64,000 nt of DNA from Saprospiraceae bacterium (GCA_013140975.1 JABFRV010000041.1:82164-146163), one strand, 5' to 3'; shown: positions 7,495 to 18,235, numbered from the stretch's first letter. Notes: a model not told the origin generated them from the letters alone. Numbers and translations: made by a program.

Positions 7495-10161
7495 TCAATT
7501 CCCGGTTTTTGTAAAAGGCAACCATATAAATCCATTGCGTTTGTTTATCTTAATCCAATAAGCCCCTTGAGGAATCGTGCTCAAATTCAGTTTTAAATTT
7601 ATTTCTTTTCCAGCAACGAAATATGCTTGTATATACTTGCTATTGGCATCATAAAGCTCTACTTTCACTTCATTCTGATCATCAAATTCAAGTTCTAATT
7701 CTAATTCATCAAATGCCGGATTGGGATAGAGACTTACTTTTTTCAAGCCAGTCAAATGATTCACGCCGGTCTTGAATAATATGTCCGCGCAAAATGTATC
7801 CACGCAAGAATTGCAATCACTGATTGTAACACAATAAACTCCAATAGCTAATCCATTAATAGAAGAACTTGTCTGCCCTGTACTCCATTTATATTCATAT
7901 GGAGAACAGCCACCTTGAGGAATTAAAAGAATTGAACCATTCATTTGACCCGGATCTGTCGGAACAATGATCGCATTCAAATTCCATTTCTGTGCTTGCT
8001 TCACAATAAAAGGCCCATACAAAGATCTGTTGCCTGTTTCTGATATAATCTCACACGAATATGAACCTGCTGTTAGCCCCTTAATAAATCTTCCGGTATC
8101 CAAAGAATGCAACCACTTTATCTGTACAGCTGGTGTGCCTCCGGAAGTTTGCAGTTGAATACTTCCAGTAGCTGCGCCATAACAATCAACATCCGTAATC
8201 ATTGCAGTGACCTTTGGCAAACTTGAAACAACATTGACTTGTTGGCAAGAATTATCTACTACACATCCATCAGATGCATAAAGACAAATATTATAGTTAC
8301 CTTCTTTTACATAAAGGTGAGTTGGTTGAACCTCTGTGCTTTGCAATCCATCACCAAAATTCCAAACAAAGGAAGTACTGTTGACAGAATTGTTCTTCAA
8401 TATTAATTCATCATAATATAGAGTAGATTGAAAATCTGCATTTGCTTTATAATTAGAATCGTCTTTTTGAATCGATGCGATGACTCCGGGACTCAGATTA
8501 TAAAATGTACCGCTGGCACTCATTCGTAATTCAACACTTCGCACCTGAAATTGTATCATTCCCTGACCTGCACAGGAATCTACATATGTTTCTGTTGTTA
8601 TCGGATTCTGATTAAGAAGCAAGAACAATGAATCCGAGATTGTTTTTTTATAGACAAAATATCCAATGCTGTTGGCAGGTTTTTTCCAATCTAATTGAAC
8701 ATGTAAACCGTTTTGTTTTATTTGAAGATTTTCAACGGGTGAGTGATTGTACATCTTAAGAGTCGGATCTCCCAATAGCGCTGTATGTGCAAATCCTCCA
8801 TAATAAGGCGGATCATACAAGCCCCGGTTGTTCATTGTAAGTTGAGCAGCATATCCTATCTGCTCTCCTAATGCCATGTGATGAAACATCCATGAAGGCC
8901 TGTTCCCCCAAGTACTTGCAAGACAGGTCCTCGAAGCAATAGTTGCTCTCAGAAAATTATTAGGATAATCCCAGTCACCAAAATAAGAACCAAACAACAT
9001 CATAAAAATAACTTGTAATGAATCGCTTGCAAAACTGGTTGTACTGGATATATCAGATGCACTTTCAGGTCCTCCTCCACCGCAACCATAAGCCCACATG
9101 TAAGATTGCGATAAAAGCGTTTGTCGAAAAGGCAAATCTTTGACTTGTGAAATACCAAACATAGGAGTGAAATTTTTCCATCCAACAGAACCAAGCCCCT
9201 CAATATCTCCAAAATTATTATCGATGAGTGCTCTTTCTTTTGCTATAACTCTACCCTTCCTCCATTGATGATCTTTGTCGAGATACCTTCTCAATAATTG
9301 CTCTTCTGATTCTGCAAACTTTGTCATGTTTGCAAAATCTACACGACCGATTTGAATTTTAACAGGAACAGGAATTACACTGTTATCAAATTTTCCATCT
9401 CCCGGACGATTGTCATTACGTGAACCCGGAGGATTGGCATTGACAGTTTGATCTGTCCATGTTCCATTGATATCAGCATAGTAGCCATCGCAGGGCCATG
9501 CTCCCCAATGATCATTATGATGACCGTCAGGAACAATATTTCCGGAATACGGAACAGGTATACGACCCAATAAGAAAACGGACTGATTTGAATCTCTTTG
9601 TTGAATAGACCAATTACGAATACGATCCCTGACGAAGCGCACAGAATCATTGCGACTCACAAAAATTGAATCGACAAGCAATCCATCTGCTTCAATATCC
9701 TCCATTAATCTGGAGATTTCAATAGCTAACAATTGTTTAAAACTGTTGTCTATGACTACCAGACAAGTACCTCTATGGTGAAGAGGAGGAACACGTATTC
9801 CTGAGTAAATGAAACCAGTTCCAAAATTAGGAGCACCATTCCCATAAGGAAATGCAGGTAGACTCTTTATGATTTTGTATTCATAAGCGATACCCGTTTT
9901 TACGGTAGTATCTGTCCAGGAAACACTAGAAGGACTTAGGCGCGCCAGACTATCTGTCCAGCTTCGGTCGTATTTAGATTTTCTACAAATCGTGTAACCA
10001 CCATTGGCAGTATCACGAACCCAGTTTAAAATTATTCTTGGTGGATTTTCCTGCACTGTAGCCTGAACCAATATGGATTGTCGTGCGTCATATATCTGCT
10101 GTGAAAGTAGATTGGCGATTAAGAATAATAAGATTACAGCACTTCCAACTCTTAGTTTCAT
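7495..10161 (-). CDS. Large secreted protein with PKD-like and SprB-like repeats and T9SS C-terminal sorting tail
   Basis: Signal peptide MKLRVGSAVILLFLIANLLS; PKD-like FVWNFGDGLQSTEVQPTHLYVKEGNY; DVDCYGAATGSIQLQTSGGTP; tail KVSLYPNPAFDELELELEF...GAYWIKINKRNG. Confidence 0.8.
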   Translation of the reverse strand: MKLRVGSAVILLFLIANLLSQQIYDARQSILVQATVQENPPRIILNWVRDTANGGYTICRKSKYDRSWTDSLARLSPSSVSWTDTTVKTGIAYEYKIIKSLPAFPYGNGAPNFGTGFIYSGIRVPPLHHRGTCLVVIDNSFKQLLAIEISRLMEDIEADGLLVDSIFVSRNDSVRFVRDRIRNWSIQQRDSNQSVFLLGRIPVPYSGNIVPDGHHNDHWGAWPCDGYYADINGTWTDQTVNANPPGSRNDNRPGDGKFDNSVIPVPVKIQIGRVDFANMTKFAESEEQLLRRYLDKDHQWRKGRVIAKERALIDNNFGDIEGLGSVGWKNFTPMFGISQVKDLPFRQTLLSQSYMWAYGCGGGGPESASDISSTTSFASDSLQVIFMMLFGSYFGDWDYPNNFLRATIASRTCLASTWGNRPSWMFHHMALGEQIGYAAQLTMNNRGLYDPPYYGGFAHTALLGDPTLKMYNHSPVENLQIKQNGLHVQLDWKKPANSIGYFVYKKTISDSLFLLLNQNPITTETYVDSCAGQGMIQFQVRSVELRMSASGTFYNLSPGVIASIQKDDSNYKANADFQSTLYYDELILKNNSVNSTSFVWNFGDGLQSTEVQPTHLYVKEGNYNICLYASDGCVVDNSCQQVNVVSSLPKVTAMITDVDCYGAATGSIQLQTSGGTPAVQIKWLHSLDTGRFIKGLTAGSYSCEIISETGNRSLYGPFIVKQAQKWNLNAIIVPTDPGQMNGSILLIPQGGCSPYEYKWSTGQTSSSINGLAIGVYCVTISDCNSCVDTFCADILFKTGVNHLTGLKKVSLYPNPAFDELELELEFDDQNEVKVELYDANSKYIQAYFVAGKEINLKLNLSTIPQGAYWIKINKRNGFIWLPFTKTGN

Positions 10162-10489
10162 GTACAATATTAATAATATTTATGGAACAAGCTTAATAGT
10201 ATTTTTCTGTACTCATGAAATGAGCCATTTTGGAATTAAGTTGGATTCATGTTTAGGATTCTCTAACGAACGAGAAAAAAATCATAGCCTCAAGTTCTAT
10301 AATCATATGACATATGGGCAGCCATTACGTTTCGCAGAATCCAGACAGCCAAAAGCTAAAGTTATTCTTTATTAATTTTTTCTGCTTATGAAAAATTATT
10401 TCCTTATTTTTGGCTTCGAATGGCTTGGCGATAAGGCAGAATTACCAGATCCATTTTCACCAGGCTTACATAGACCTTGAAAGATTAAA

Positions 10490-11302
10490 ATGCAAAAAAC
10501 ATCTGACATATACTTTCCAACAGGTGAAATCGAAAAGGCCTTCATAAATTTTATCTGGCGACTATCAGAAAATGATTTGCACAAAAGGAAGGAAATAATA
10601 CTGCCAAAAGGAACAGTAGAAATCATATTTAACTTCTCAGATGAAATAAATTACTTCAATCCTTCACAACAGGTTTCGAAAAAACTACCGATCGTTTTTG
10701 TGAATGGAATAAACTTCAAGCCATTTGAACTGACTAAAACCGGTCGTCAAGAATTTTTAGGAATTCAACTTAACAGTATTGGACTTCGACTGCTTTTTAA
10801 TATTTCCGCAAAGGAGTTTAACAATAGTGTATACGATGGGAAAGAGCTATGCACACATCTTGACAGCTTGGCAAATGCATTGTTTCACCAGCAGACATTT
10901 GCCCAACAAGTAAATATGATATTAGTATGGATTCGCAATAAAATTCCTTTCAAAAATTACCAACATTCAATCGATAGGGTTCAAAAATTAAAGAGCTATA
11001 AAGACATTCAGAACCTTAGCGTTAAAAAGATTTGTGAAGAAATATATTTATCCGACAGACAACTCAGAAGGTTTTCACAGGATTGGCTGGGAATGAATAC
11101 TGAAGAATTTATTCTCTATGGAAGATATCTTAACTGTCTAAATCTTCTTCACTATTCTAAGCAATCCCTTACTGCAATAGGATTAAAAGCAGGTTATTAT
11201 GACCAATCACATTTTATTCGTGAATTTAAAGCCTATACAGATCTAACACCCAAACAGTATCAAGAAGCGAATACTGATCTGCCCGGACATATTTTTGTAT
11301 AA
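10490..11302 (+). CDS. AraC family transcriptional regulator
   Basis: C-terminal LTAIGLKAGYYDQSHFIREFKAYTDLTPKQYQE HTH_18 signature. Confidence 0.9.
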   Translation: MQKTSDIYFPTGEIEKAFINFIWRLSENDLHKRKEIILPKGTVEIIFNFSDEINYFNPSQQVSKKLPIVFVNGINFKPFELTKTGRQEFLGIQLNSIGLRLLFNISAKEFNNSVYDGKELCTHLDSLANALFHQQTFAQQVNMILVWIRNKIPFKNYQHSIDRVQKLKSYKDIQNLSVKKICEEIYLSDRQLRRFSQDWLGMNTEEFILYGRYLNCLNLLHYSKQSLTAIGLKAGYYDQSHFIREFKAYTDLTPKQYQEANTDLPGHIFV

Positions 11303-11311
11303 ATTCAAAAA

Positions 11312-11329
11312 TGTCCGAATTGTACAATT
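11312..11329 (+). promoter_or_regulatory. Operator-like 18-mer copy 1 (TGTCCGAATTGTACAATT)
   Basis: 17/18 identical to 13200-13217; contains 12-bp palindrome AATTGTACAATT. Confidence 0.45.
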
Positions 11330-11502
11330 CCTGTACATTCTTCAAATCTATTTTTACAACACATTTTAATGTGACAGTAGAATTAAACCAAGAAATTTAG
11401 TTGGGTTAAAAATTTTTGTTGATTTTTTTTAGATTTTACTGTTCACGCAATTGATATTATTGTGAATAAAAACAATCTTTACAATTACAATATAACTTTT
11501 TT

Positions 11503-12048
11503 ATGAATAGAAAAGAGACAGATTTATTAATTAAGTTATTGATTGTCGGTTACAGTCTGAATTTTTTATTTGGAATGTTAGGATCATTTTTTGAACCACA
11601 GAGTTATGGCCAAATGACCTCATGGATGCTTGGGGACTCAATGGCGATTTTTGCGAGTGTATTGGCCAGCAGGTATATTGGATTTAGAGGACAAAACATT
11701 GCAGCAGCAGGATACACATCATTTGGAATCGCTTATGGCGTATCCTTTGCATCGAGCGCTATCAATGCAGTAAACGAAGAAAAGATGGCTACAATAATCC
11801 TGCCCTTAGTTCCTGCAGTATTTCTGATTAGCTTCTGTAAAATATTCCCGGGCTGGTTACGATTTGGAGGACTTCTGATTTGTATCCCATTTTTTCTGAT
11901 GTATAAACATGTTATACAAGGCACTTATAAACATGAAGATCTTTCAAATCTTTTCGCATATGTTGGAATTCAAGTGTTAGGATTGCTGTGGTCCTACTTT
12001 ATGTATAAAGACAATGTCAAACAAAAATCAAATGAAAAGAATAATTAA
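11503..12048 (+). CDS. Multi-pass membrane protein, unknown function
   Basis: Several hydrophobic segments; overlaps downstream cytochrome gene. Confidence 0.7.
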   Translation: MNRKETDLLIKLLIVGYSLNFLFGMLGSFFEPQSYGQMTSWMLGDSMAIFASVLASRYIGFRGQNIAAAGYTSFGIAYGVSFASSAINAVNEEKMATIILPLVPAVFLISFCKIFPGWLRFGGLLICIPFFLMYKHVIQGTYKHEDLSNLFAYVGIQVLGLLWSYFMYKDNVKQKSNEKNN

Positions 12049-13009
12049 AATTATTGTATATTTTGTTGGCTTCATTATTATTTTGATTGGAGGCTTTCTT
12101 TCTTATCTAAAGTTTGCTTTACCAAATTTAGCTGCGGCACCAGAACTGGTTATTGAAAAGACCACTGAAAAACTAGAACATGGCAAGTATCTCGCCAATC
12201 ATGTTATGTTATGTATGGACTGCCACTCAACCCGTGATTGGAGTACTTTTTCAGGACCAATGGTCTCAGGAACTGAAGGTAAAGGAGGTGAAATATTTGA
12301 TCAAAATCTTGGCTTCCCTGGAAAATATATAGCTCCAAACATAACTCCATTTAATTTTCAAAATTGGACTGACGGAGAAATTTTCAGAGCCATAACAACA
12401 GGAGTATCAAAAGACGGAAGAGCTTTATTTCCTATAATGCCACATCACAATTATGGCCAACTCGATAAGAACGATATTGAGTCTGTAATAGCATATATCA
12501 GAAGCCTTAAACCTATTGAGAACAAAACTGAAATGTCGAGTTCCGATTTCCCGATGAATTTTATCATCAACACCATACCAAAAGAACCAAGCCTAAGCAA
12601 GATTCCTTCACAATCAGACAAAATCAATTATGGTAAATATATGATCACAGCAGCATCGTGCATAGATTGCCATACCAAACAAGACAAAGGGAAATTTGTA
12701 GGCCCGCTGTATGCCGGAGGTTTTGAATTTAAATTTCCTGACGGTTCAGTTGTAAGGTCATCTAATCTTACTCCTGACAAAACAACAGGACTTGGTACTT
12801 GGACAAGTGAGCTTTTTATTAGACGCTTTAAAATGTATTCTGACAGTTCCTATGTAAATAAGAAAGTATCATCAGGCGAGTTTCAGACGACTATGCCTTG
12901 GACAATGTATACAGGCATGAAGGAAACAGACTTAGAAGCAATATTTGCATATCTTCAGACTTTAGCTCCGGTTACGAATGAAGTTGAAAAATTTACTTCA
13001 TCAAAGTAA
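12032..13009 (+). CDS. Diheme cytochrome c family protein, membrane anchored
   Basis: Two CxxCH motifs (CMDCH, CIDCH), N-terminal TM; ATG at 12032 preferred over 12014. Confidence 0.9.
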   Translation: MKRIIKIIVYFVGFIIILIGGFLSYLKFALPNLAAAPELVIEKTTEKLEHGKYLANHVMLCMDCHSTRDWSTFSGPMVSGTEGKGGEIFDQNLGFPGKYIAPNITPFNFQNWTDGEIFRAITTGVSKDGRALFPIMPHHNYGQLDKNDIESVIAYIRSLKPIENKTEMSSSDFPMNFIINTIPKEPSLSKIPSQSDKINYGKYMITAASCIDCHTKQDKGKFVGPLYAGGFEFKFPDGSVVRSSNLTPDKTTGLGTWTSELFIRRFKMYSDSSYVNKKVSSGEFQTTMPWTMYTGMKETDLEAIFAYLQTLAPVTNEVEKFTSSK

Positions 13010-13199
13010 ATTTGTTTAGAATAAATTTATTTTCACAGGCCAGAGTGTTCTATACATTGTGTAAAATGTAAGCTCATTTCGTTTGACAAATCTCCGGTTA
13101 CTTTGTATTCATAAATTGATACTATACTCTGATCTTACTCCTAAAAATAAAGTCTGGAAAATTCTAAATATCAATGACATCATTCTGTTTAATGTATTA

Positions 13200-13217
13200 T
13201 GTCCGAATTATACAATT
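13200..13217 (+). promoter_or_regulatory. Operator-like 18-mer copy 2 (TGTCCGAATTATACAATT)
   Basis: 17/18 match to 11312-11329; about 54 bp upstream of the methyltransferase start. Confidence 0.45.
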
Positions 13218-13270
13218 TTATTTATTTAACTCCTTCCACTTTTGTATCAACAAATTAAACGTGTAATTAT

Positions 13271-14308
13271 ATGATATATAAATTCTCATTTATAGAAAAA
13301 ATTCTTTTATCAAACGATATTATTCCTCATCCATTTGCTGACGCATCATCATCAGTGGGACTTGGCTTTGCATTAGGGAGTGCAGTGAAATTAAAAATTG
13401 CTGATCAACTTACTATGAATTTCAAAGAGGTCAAGAGCATTGCTAATGATGCTAGCGTAAGCGAAATTGGCGCTGAGTTGATTCTTGATTGCCTCGATGC
13501 ACTTGGATATGTTCAGAAAAGTGGAACGCAATATGCTTTTACAAAAAGAGGATTTAAAAATTTATCAACTCAGTCACCAAATAACTTTCGTTACTTCATT
13601 CTCTTTTGTGACTATTTGTATAAAGGCTATCTTCAATTAGATGATACTATCCGATTGGGTAAAAGGCCACATTCCAATATGCTCGAAGAAATGAGCGATT
13701 ACGAATGGGAGTTATTTTCACGAGCAATGATTGATATTTCACAAACCAATTATAAAGAAGTTGCCGGTAAAATTCCGATAACTAAAACACAGCATAAACT
13801 ATTAGACCTTGGTGGCTCTCATGGTCTGTACAGTATTGAATTATGCAAAAGGTTTTCAAATCTTCAGGCAACGATTGTTGATTTACCTCCTGTAAAAAAA
13901 TATGCTGATGAGTGTATTGAAAAATATATGGCATCAAAAAACGTTTCCTTTCTCCCATCAGACTTCATGAAAGATGAATTGCCACAGGGTGTTGATGTTA
14001 TTCTCGCATTTAATATTATTCATGGTCTGAATCCACCTGAGAATGAGATTTTAGCGAAGAAAGCTTTCAACGCACTCAATAAAGGCGGTATGTATGTAAT
14101 TCTCGACCAGATAAAAGGAATTGGCGGCAGTTCGCAAATGTCAAAAGCTACAACTTCATTCATGGCCTTAAACCTTTTACATCAGGCAGGAGGCAAGACC
14201 TATTCGCATAATGAAATAAACGCTTTCACCAAAAAAGTTGGGTTTGAAAAAACGGAACTGAAAAAACTAAACGCACCGGGATTTGGTGTGGTTATTTGCT
14301 ATAAATAA
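13271..14308 (+). CDS. O-methyltransferase (acetylserotonin O-methyltransferase-like family)
   Basis: SAM-binding LLDLGGSHGLYSIELCKRF; DVILAFNIIHGLNPPENE; N-terminal dimerisation-like helices. Confidence 0.85.
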   Translation: MIYKFSFIEKILLSNDIIPHPFADASSSVGLGFALGSAVKLKIADQLTMNFKEVKSIANDASVSEIGAELILDCLDALGYVQKSGTQYAFTKRGFKNLSTQSPNNFRYFILFCDYLYKGYLQLDDTIRLGKRPHSNMLEEMSDYEWELFSRAMIDISQTNYKEVAGKIPITKTQHKLLDLGGSHGLYSIELCKRFSNLQATIVDLPPVKKYADECIEKYMASKNVSFLPSDFMKDELPQGVDVILAFNIIHGLNPPENEILAKKAFNALNKGGMYVILDQIKGIGGSSQMSKATTSFMALNLLHQAGGKTYSHNEINAFTKKVGFEKTELKKLNAPGFGVVICYK

Positions 14309-14399
14309 ATCACAAGGATGATTTATCAGACATGTTTATTTACAAATTAAATGAGATATAGTTCTTAATAAGAGTTATATCTTAGAAAGTCATAAAAAT

Positions 14400-14996
14400 T
14401 TATGCTGCCAATTTTTTCCATTGCAAAATTGCCTTCGCTGGTTGAGCAGAAGTAATAAAGATATCATGCGTTTCTCCGAATTGCATTTCAATAAAATCCC
14501 CTTGTCCTAAGCGCACTACGCGGAGTTTGCCCGCCTCGTCAGTAATATGACATTCACAGGAGCCTTCCAGAAGTAAAAAACTTTCTATTAAATCATGATG
14601 CACTTCTTCCGGAATATATTCTTTTACCCAAACCACAAAAAGTGTACGTTCTTCTGTTTCTTCCAGGGTGTGGAGATGAATGTCTTCATATTCAGGAGGC
14701 TCTATCTCGGCAACGGCCTCCTGCCAATCGTACCAGCTGGAATTGGCATCAAGCATCGGTAATTGGTTCAAGTGTAATCGAATGCTATTTTTTTTCTGAT
14801 TGTTTAGAGACTTTAGTTTATTCAATATTTCATCACGTAATTCCGACGGAGGCGCTACAGACTGTGCTTCTGCAAAAAGCAATAAGGCATCTTCTGTCTG
14901 TTGTAATTCTGCATCATCAGGTAAGCGCCCATCCTTATTGGTTAGCCACTCCCGTAGCTGATCTTTTGTTATTTCATTTTTCTTTTTCATAATCAA
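14400..14996 (-). CDS. Cupin-domain anti-sigma-like protein (ChrR-type C-terminal cupin)
   Basis: Directly downstream of the ECF sigma; C-terminal cupin LLLEGSCECHITDEAGKLRVVRLGQGDFIEMQFGETHDIFITS. Confidence 0.7.
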   Translation of the reverse strand: MIMKKKNEITKDQLREWLTNKDGRLPDDAELQQTEDALLLFAEAQSVAPPSELRDEILNKLKSLNNQKKNSIRLHLNQLPMLDANSSWYDWQEAVAEIEPPEYEDIHLHTLEETEERTLFVVWVKEYIPEEVHHDLIESFLLLEGSCECHITDEAGKLRVVRLGQGDFIEMQFGETHDIFITSAQPAKAILQWKKLAA

Positions 14997-15013
14997 TATT
15001 ACGTTTGCAGTGT

Positions 15014-15559
15014 TTAAGAAAATGCATTTTTCAGCTCCATCAAAGCGATGCGTGCGCGCGTTTTAACTGTGCCCAGAGGGATATTGAAATTTTCAGAAAT
15101 CTCCTGTTGGGTATAGCCTTCAAAGTACATCCATTCAATCACTTCCCTACAAGATCCAGGGAGCTTTTCCACTAATTGACGCAAGCCCACTGTGTCTTCT
15201 ACATGTCGAACAGATATACGTTCCGCTACAGGAAATACGAGATTATCCAGGTTCTGGTTTTTACGTTTTTGAGAAAAATGTTTAGATCGCGTAAAATCAA
15301 TAGCGGTATGGCGGGCTATATTAATCATCCAGGTGGCCAGACGCCCTTTCTCTTCATCAAAAGACTCTATGTTTTTCCAAATTTTAATAAAACAATCCTG
15401 TAATAAATTCTGAGCTTCCTGGTAATCATCCACAACCCTTGATATAACCCCAAACAACATAGCACTATAATTGTCGTACAACAATGTGAAAGCCTCCTCC
15501 TCTCCTGCTATTAGCATCGGGACCAGTCTTCGCTCTATGTCTGCTATCACATTCAGCAT
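15014..15559 (-). CDS. ECF RNA polymerase sigma factor
   Basis: Region 2 EAQNLLQDCFIKIWKNIESFDEEKGRLATWMINIARHTAIDFTRS; region 4 SCREVIEWMYFEGYTQQEISENFNIPLGTVKTRARIAL. Confidence 0.93.
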   Translation of the reverse strand: MLNVIADIERRLVPMLIAGEEEAFTLLYDNYSAMLFGVISRVVDDYQEAQNLLQDCFIKIWKNIESFDEEKGRLATWMINIARHTAIDFTRSKHFSQKRKNQNLDNLVFPVAERISVRHVEDTVGLRQLVEKLPGSCREVIEWMYFEGYTQQEISENFNIPLGTVKTRARIALMELKNAFS

Positions 15560-15851
15560 AAATACCTCTTGGTTTTTCTAGGAATTCGTATTGATTCTAA
15601 TTCGCCGGATGTATGTAAAAGAATCCGGTGCCAGGTCAATACTTCTTCTTCTACCCTTTTGTTTTGCGAATATACGAATCCTGCCAAATTAAGGCCTGCC
15701 TTTTCCAATAGTTTCTTAAACGGTGAAAAGTATTTATTGCTTTTCGAAAAAAAATTTCTCGTCCCGAAATCCGAAATTCAGATGACTTCGTAAGTGGTTT
15801 TAAAGTTTAAAAAAGGCTTTTGTTTTCTAAAACCATTAAAACTAAATTATC

Positions 15852-16151
15852 ATGCGTACCTTATTAAAATTTCAACTCGATGTAGAAGATGCCTATAAGG
15901 CAATGAGAGATGGCTCGTTCTCAAAAATAATGGAGAAACTGATGCACTTAACAAAGCCTGAAGCGTCTTACTTCGGTATAGAAGAAGGCAACCGCACAGG
16001 TTTCATTTTCTTTGAGCTCAAAGACCCTTCTTTTATTCCACAGATCGGTGAATTGCTATTCATGGGATCTAATGCTAAAATATCGCTGATCCCAATCATG
16101 AATCAGGAAGATTTGCAAAATGGACTTACAAATGCTTTCGCTAAAACCTAG
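15852..16151 (+). CDS. Small conserved-type hypothetical protein
   Basis: Clean ORF after a long intergenic region, divergent from the sigma operon. Confidence 0.6.
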   Translation: MRTLLKFQLDVEDAYKAMRDGSFSKIMEKLMHLTKPEASYFGIEEGNRTGFIFFELKDPSFIPQIGELLFMGSNAKISLIPIMNQEDLQNGLTNAFAKT

Positions 16152-16235
16152 TTGATAGCTATTCTTAACTAGAATTTTACTAACAAAACAATTATAAAAT
16201 CAAAAATTATTTTTTAACAATCAAATTTTATTTCA

Positions 16236-17498
16236 ATGAAAAAAATTATGTTTTATCTACCAATGATGGTTTTCATGATCAGTTTCGTTTCTGCAAAAGG
16301 AATGAATTCTCCAAAGCAAACCATTCTCGATTTTTACACGGCTATTGATGCAGGTGCCATAGAAAAGGCTTCTGAATTTCTGAGTGAAGATGTAAAAGTG
16401 TATTTACCATTTTCTCCAACAGCAATGGACAAGATGAGTTACAACCAAATTCGTTTGGCTTTCAAAGCTGGTTTCCCAGATATGAAACACAGTGTATTGG
16501 AAACAAGCGAAAGTAAAGGTATTATCTCTTACAAAGCTCTTTTTACCGGAACTAACACAGGCTCTTTAAAAGGCAATCCTCCTACCGGTAATTATGTAGA
16601 ATTACCGTTCCTGGGTTTTGTAAAAATGAACAAGTCTGGCAAGATTACCGAGTTGAATGTACAATTCGATTTGAGTAATTTTAATGCCCAACTTATGAAA
16701 GGCATCAATCCTCATGCTGCTGCAGAAGCAAGCATTCGCAAAGCTTACTCTTCGCTTGAACGTAAAGATTTCAATGCTTTTGCAAGTGTGTGTGCCAATG
16801 ATTTTACAGAAAAAGCCGATCCTGAACCTATAGTCGGCGTTTGGAATGCAATAGAATATTACAAGAACTTTCTAAGTGCATTCCCTGATATTAAATTTAC
16901 AATAGAATCTATTGTACCAGCCGGTGATAACACATACTATTTGAAAACACTTGCTTCAGGTACGAATACAGGATCCTTTGCTGGATTGCCTGCAACAGGA
17001 AAATATGTATCCGTTCCCGATGTTGACATTATAACCATGAATGCAGAAGGGAAATGCACATCGCACAGTTCCATTAATCATAATGGAATGATCACTGCAA
17101 TTGGCTATGGATCTCTAGCTAATCCTTCAAATGCTGTAGTAATGGATGTGTATGAAAAATTCGGAAAGGGCGATGTACCTGCAATACTTTCCGTTTGTAG
17201 TGAAGACGTTCTATTCGATGTTCATGATCGTTTGTTTGATACTAAAGCTCGGAAATTTAAAGGCAAAGCAGAAGTTGGAAGTTTCTTCAAAGAACTAAGT
17301 ATAATGTTTAAATACAGCAAGTTCCAACCCACCCGATTTGTTGCTGATGGAGATGATGTTTTCGTAACTATTGATGTAGCTTATACTCATGTTCCATCCG
17401 GTAAAAATTATAGTACTAACTATACTCATCAATTCAAAGTGGTAAACGGCAAGATCGTTTACTTCCGCGGAATGGATAGTTTTCAACAAATGCAATAA
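16236..17498 (+). CDS. Secreted protein with three tandem SnoaL/NTF2-like domains (ester cyclase-like)
   Basis: Signal peptide; repeats at ILDFYTAIDAG..., IRKAYSSLERKDFNAF... and VMDVYEKFGKGDVPAI..., the first two with GTNTGSxxGxPxTGxYVxxP. Confidence 0.82.
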   Translation: MKKIMFYLPMMVFMISFVSAKGMNSPKQTILDFYTAIDAGAIEKASEFLSEDVKVYLPFSPTAMDKMSYNQIRLAFKAGFPDMKHSVLETSESKGIISYKALFTGTNTGSLKGNPPTGNYVELPFLGFVKMNKSGKITELNVQFDLSNFNAQLMKGINPHAAAEASIRKAYSSLERKDFNAFASVCANDFTEKADPEPIVGVWNAIEYYKNFLSAFPDIKFTIESIVPAGDNTYYLKTLASGTNTGSFAGLPATGKYVSVPDVDIITMNAEGKCTSHSSINHNGMITAIGYGSLANPSNAVVMDVYEKFGKGDVPAILSVCSEDVLFDVHDRLFDTKARKFKGKAEVGSFFKELSIMFKYSKFQPTRFVADGDDVFVTIDVAYTHVPSGKNYSTNYTHQFKVVNGKIVYFRGMDSFQQMQ

Positions 17499-17517
17499 CA
17501 CAAAACTTTATTTGATT

Positions 17518-17566
17518 GTCTCTTCCTTTAGTTGCATCTGATATATAAGCATATTAAGGAAGAGAC
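17518..17566 (+). terminator. Inverted repeat / possible terminator after SnoaL gene
   Basis: GTCTCTTCCTT (17518-17528) pairs perfectly with AAGGAAGAGAC (17556-17566); 27-nt loop. Confidence 0.4.
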
Positions 17567-17613
17567 TCTTAATTTTCAAATTTATTTTTTAACTCAATAA
17601 AATATTTTTTAAA

Positions 17614-18123
17614 ATGAAAAACAATCTTTTATTTATGACTTTCTTGTTAACATCAATTCTTAGCAGTTGCAAGCAAGAACCAAAACCAGATCCGGCAATC
17701 GAACTGGGCAGAACAAATGCTGAGATGACTTCTAAAGTGCATGATCTCTTTTCCAAAAATCAGTTTGATGAATGCACAAAATATGCTACACCAAATGTAC
17801 AGATTGTAGCACACTCTATGGGTGCAAGCTTCAATGGGCAAGAAGAGTTCCTTAATTTTATGGCAGGATTTAAACAGGCATTTCCCGATATGGTGATTAC
17901 ACACAATAATATATTGGGCATCGGAGAAAAGGTGGCTGTAGAATTTACTGCCATCGGTACTCATACAGGTCCTTTACAAACACCCAACGGTGCAATTCCT
18001 GCGTCAGGTAAAAAAGTAGAACTAAAGGTCAGCGAATTTTGGGAATGGAAAGATGGAAAGATATCAAAAATAACGAATTATCAGGATGCAGTTTCTCTGC
18101 TGCGTCAGATTGGAGCAATGTAA
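17614..18123 (+). CDS. SnoaL-like ester cyclase lipoprotein
   Basis: Lipobox-like LTSILSSCKQ; SnoaL pattern FKQAFPDMVITHNNILGIGEKVAVEFTAIGTHTGPL. Confidence 0.8.
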   Translation: MKNNLLFMTFLLTSILSSCKQEPKPDPAIELGRTNAEMTSKVHDLFSKNQFDECTKYATPNVQIVAHSMGASFNGQEEFLNFMAGFKQAFPDMVITHNNILGIGEKVAVEFTAIGTHTGPLQTPNGAIPASGKKVELKVSEFWEWKDGKISKITNYQDAVSLLRQIGAM

Positions 18124-18235
18124 AAGCAAGAATAAAAAAATACTATTACAAGTTTTCGATAAATATTCATTCCTTTAAATAATGGAATTGATTTTATTCG
18201 TGGGACGAAATAATTACCTTTAAAACAATTGACCA

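Noticed and set aside
10073-10375. 100-aa ORF upstream of the AraC gene
   Set aside because: Antisense overlap with the T9SS gene start; no family features.
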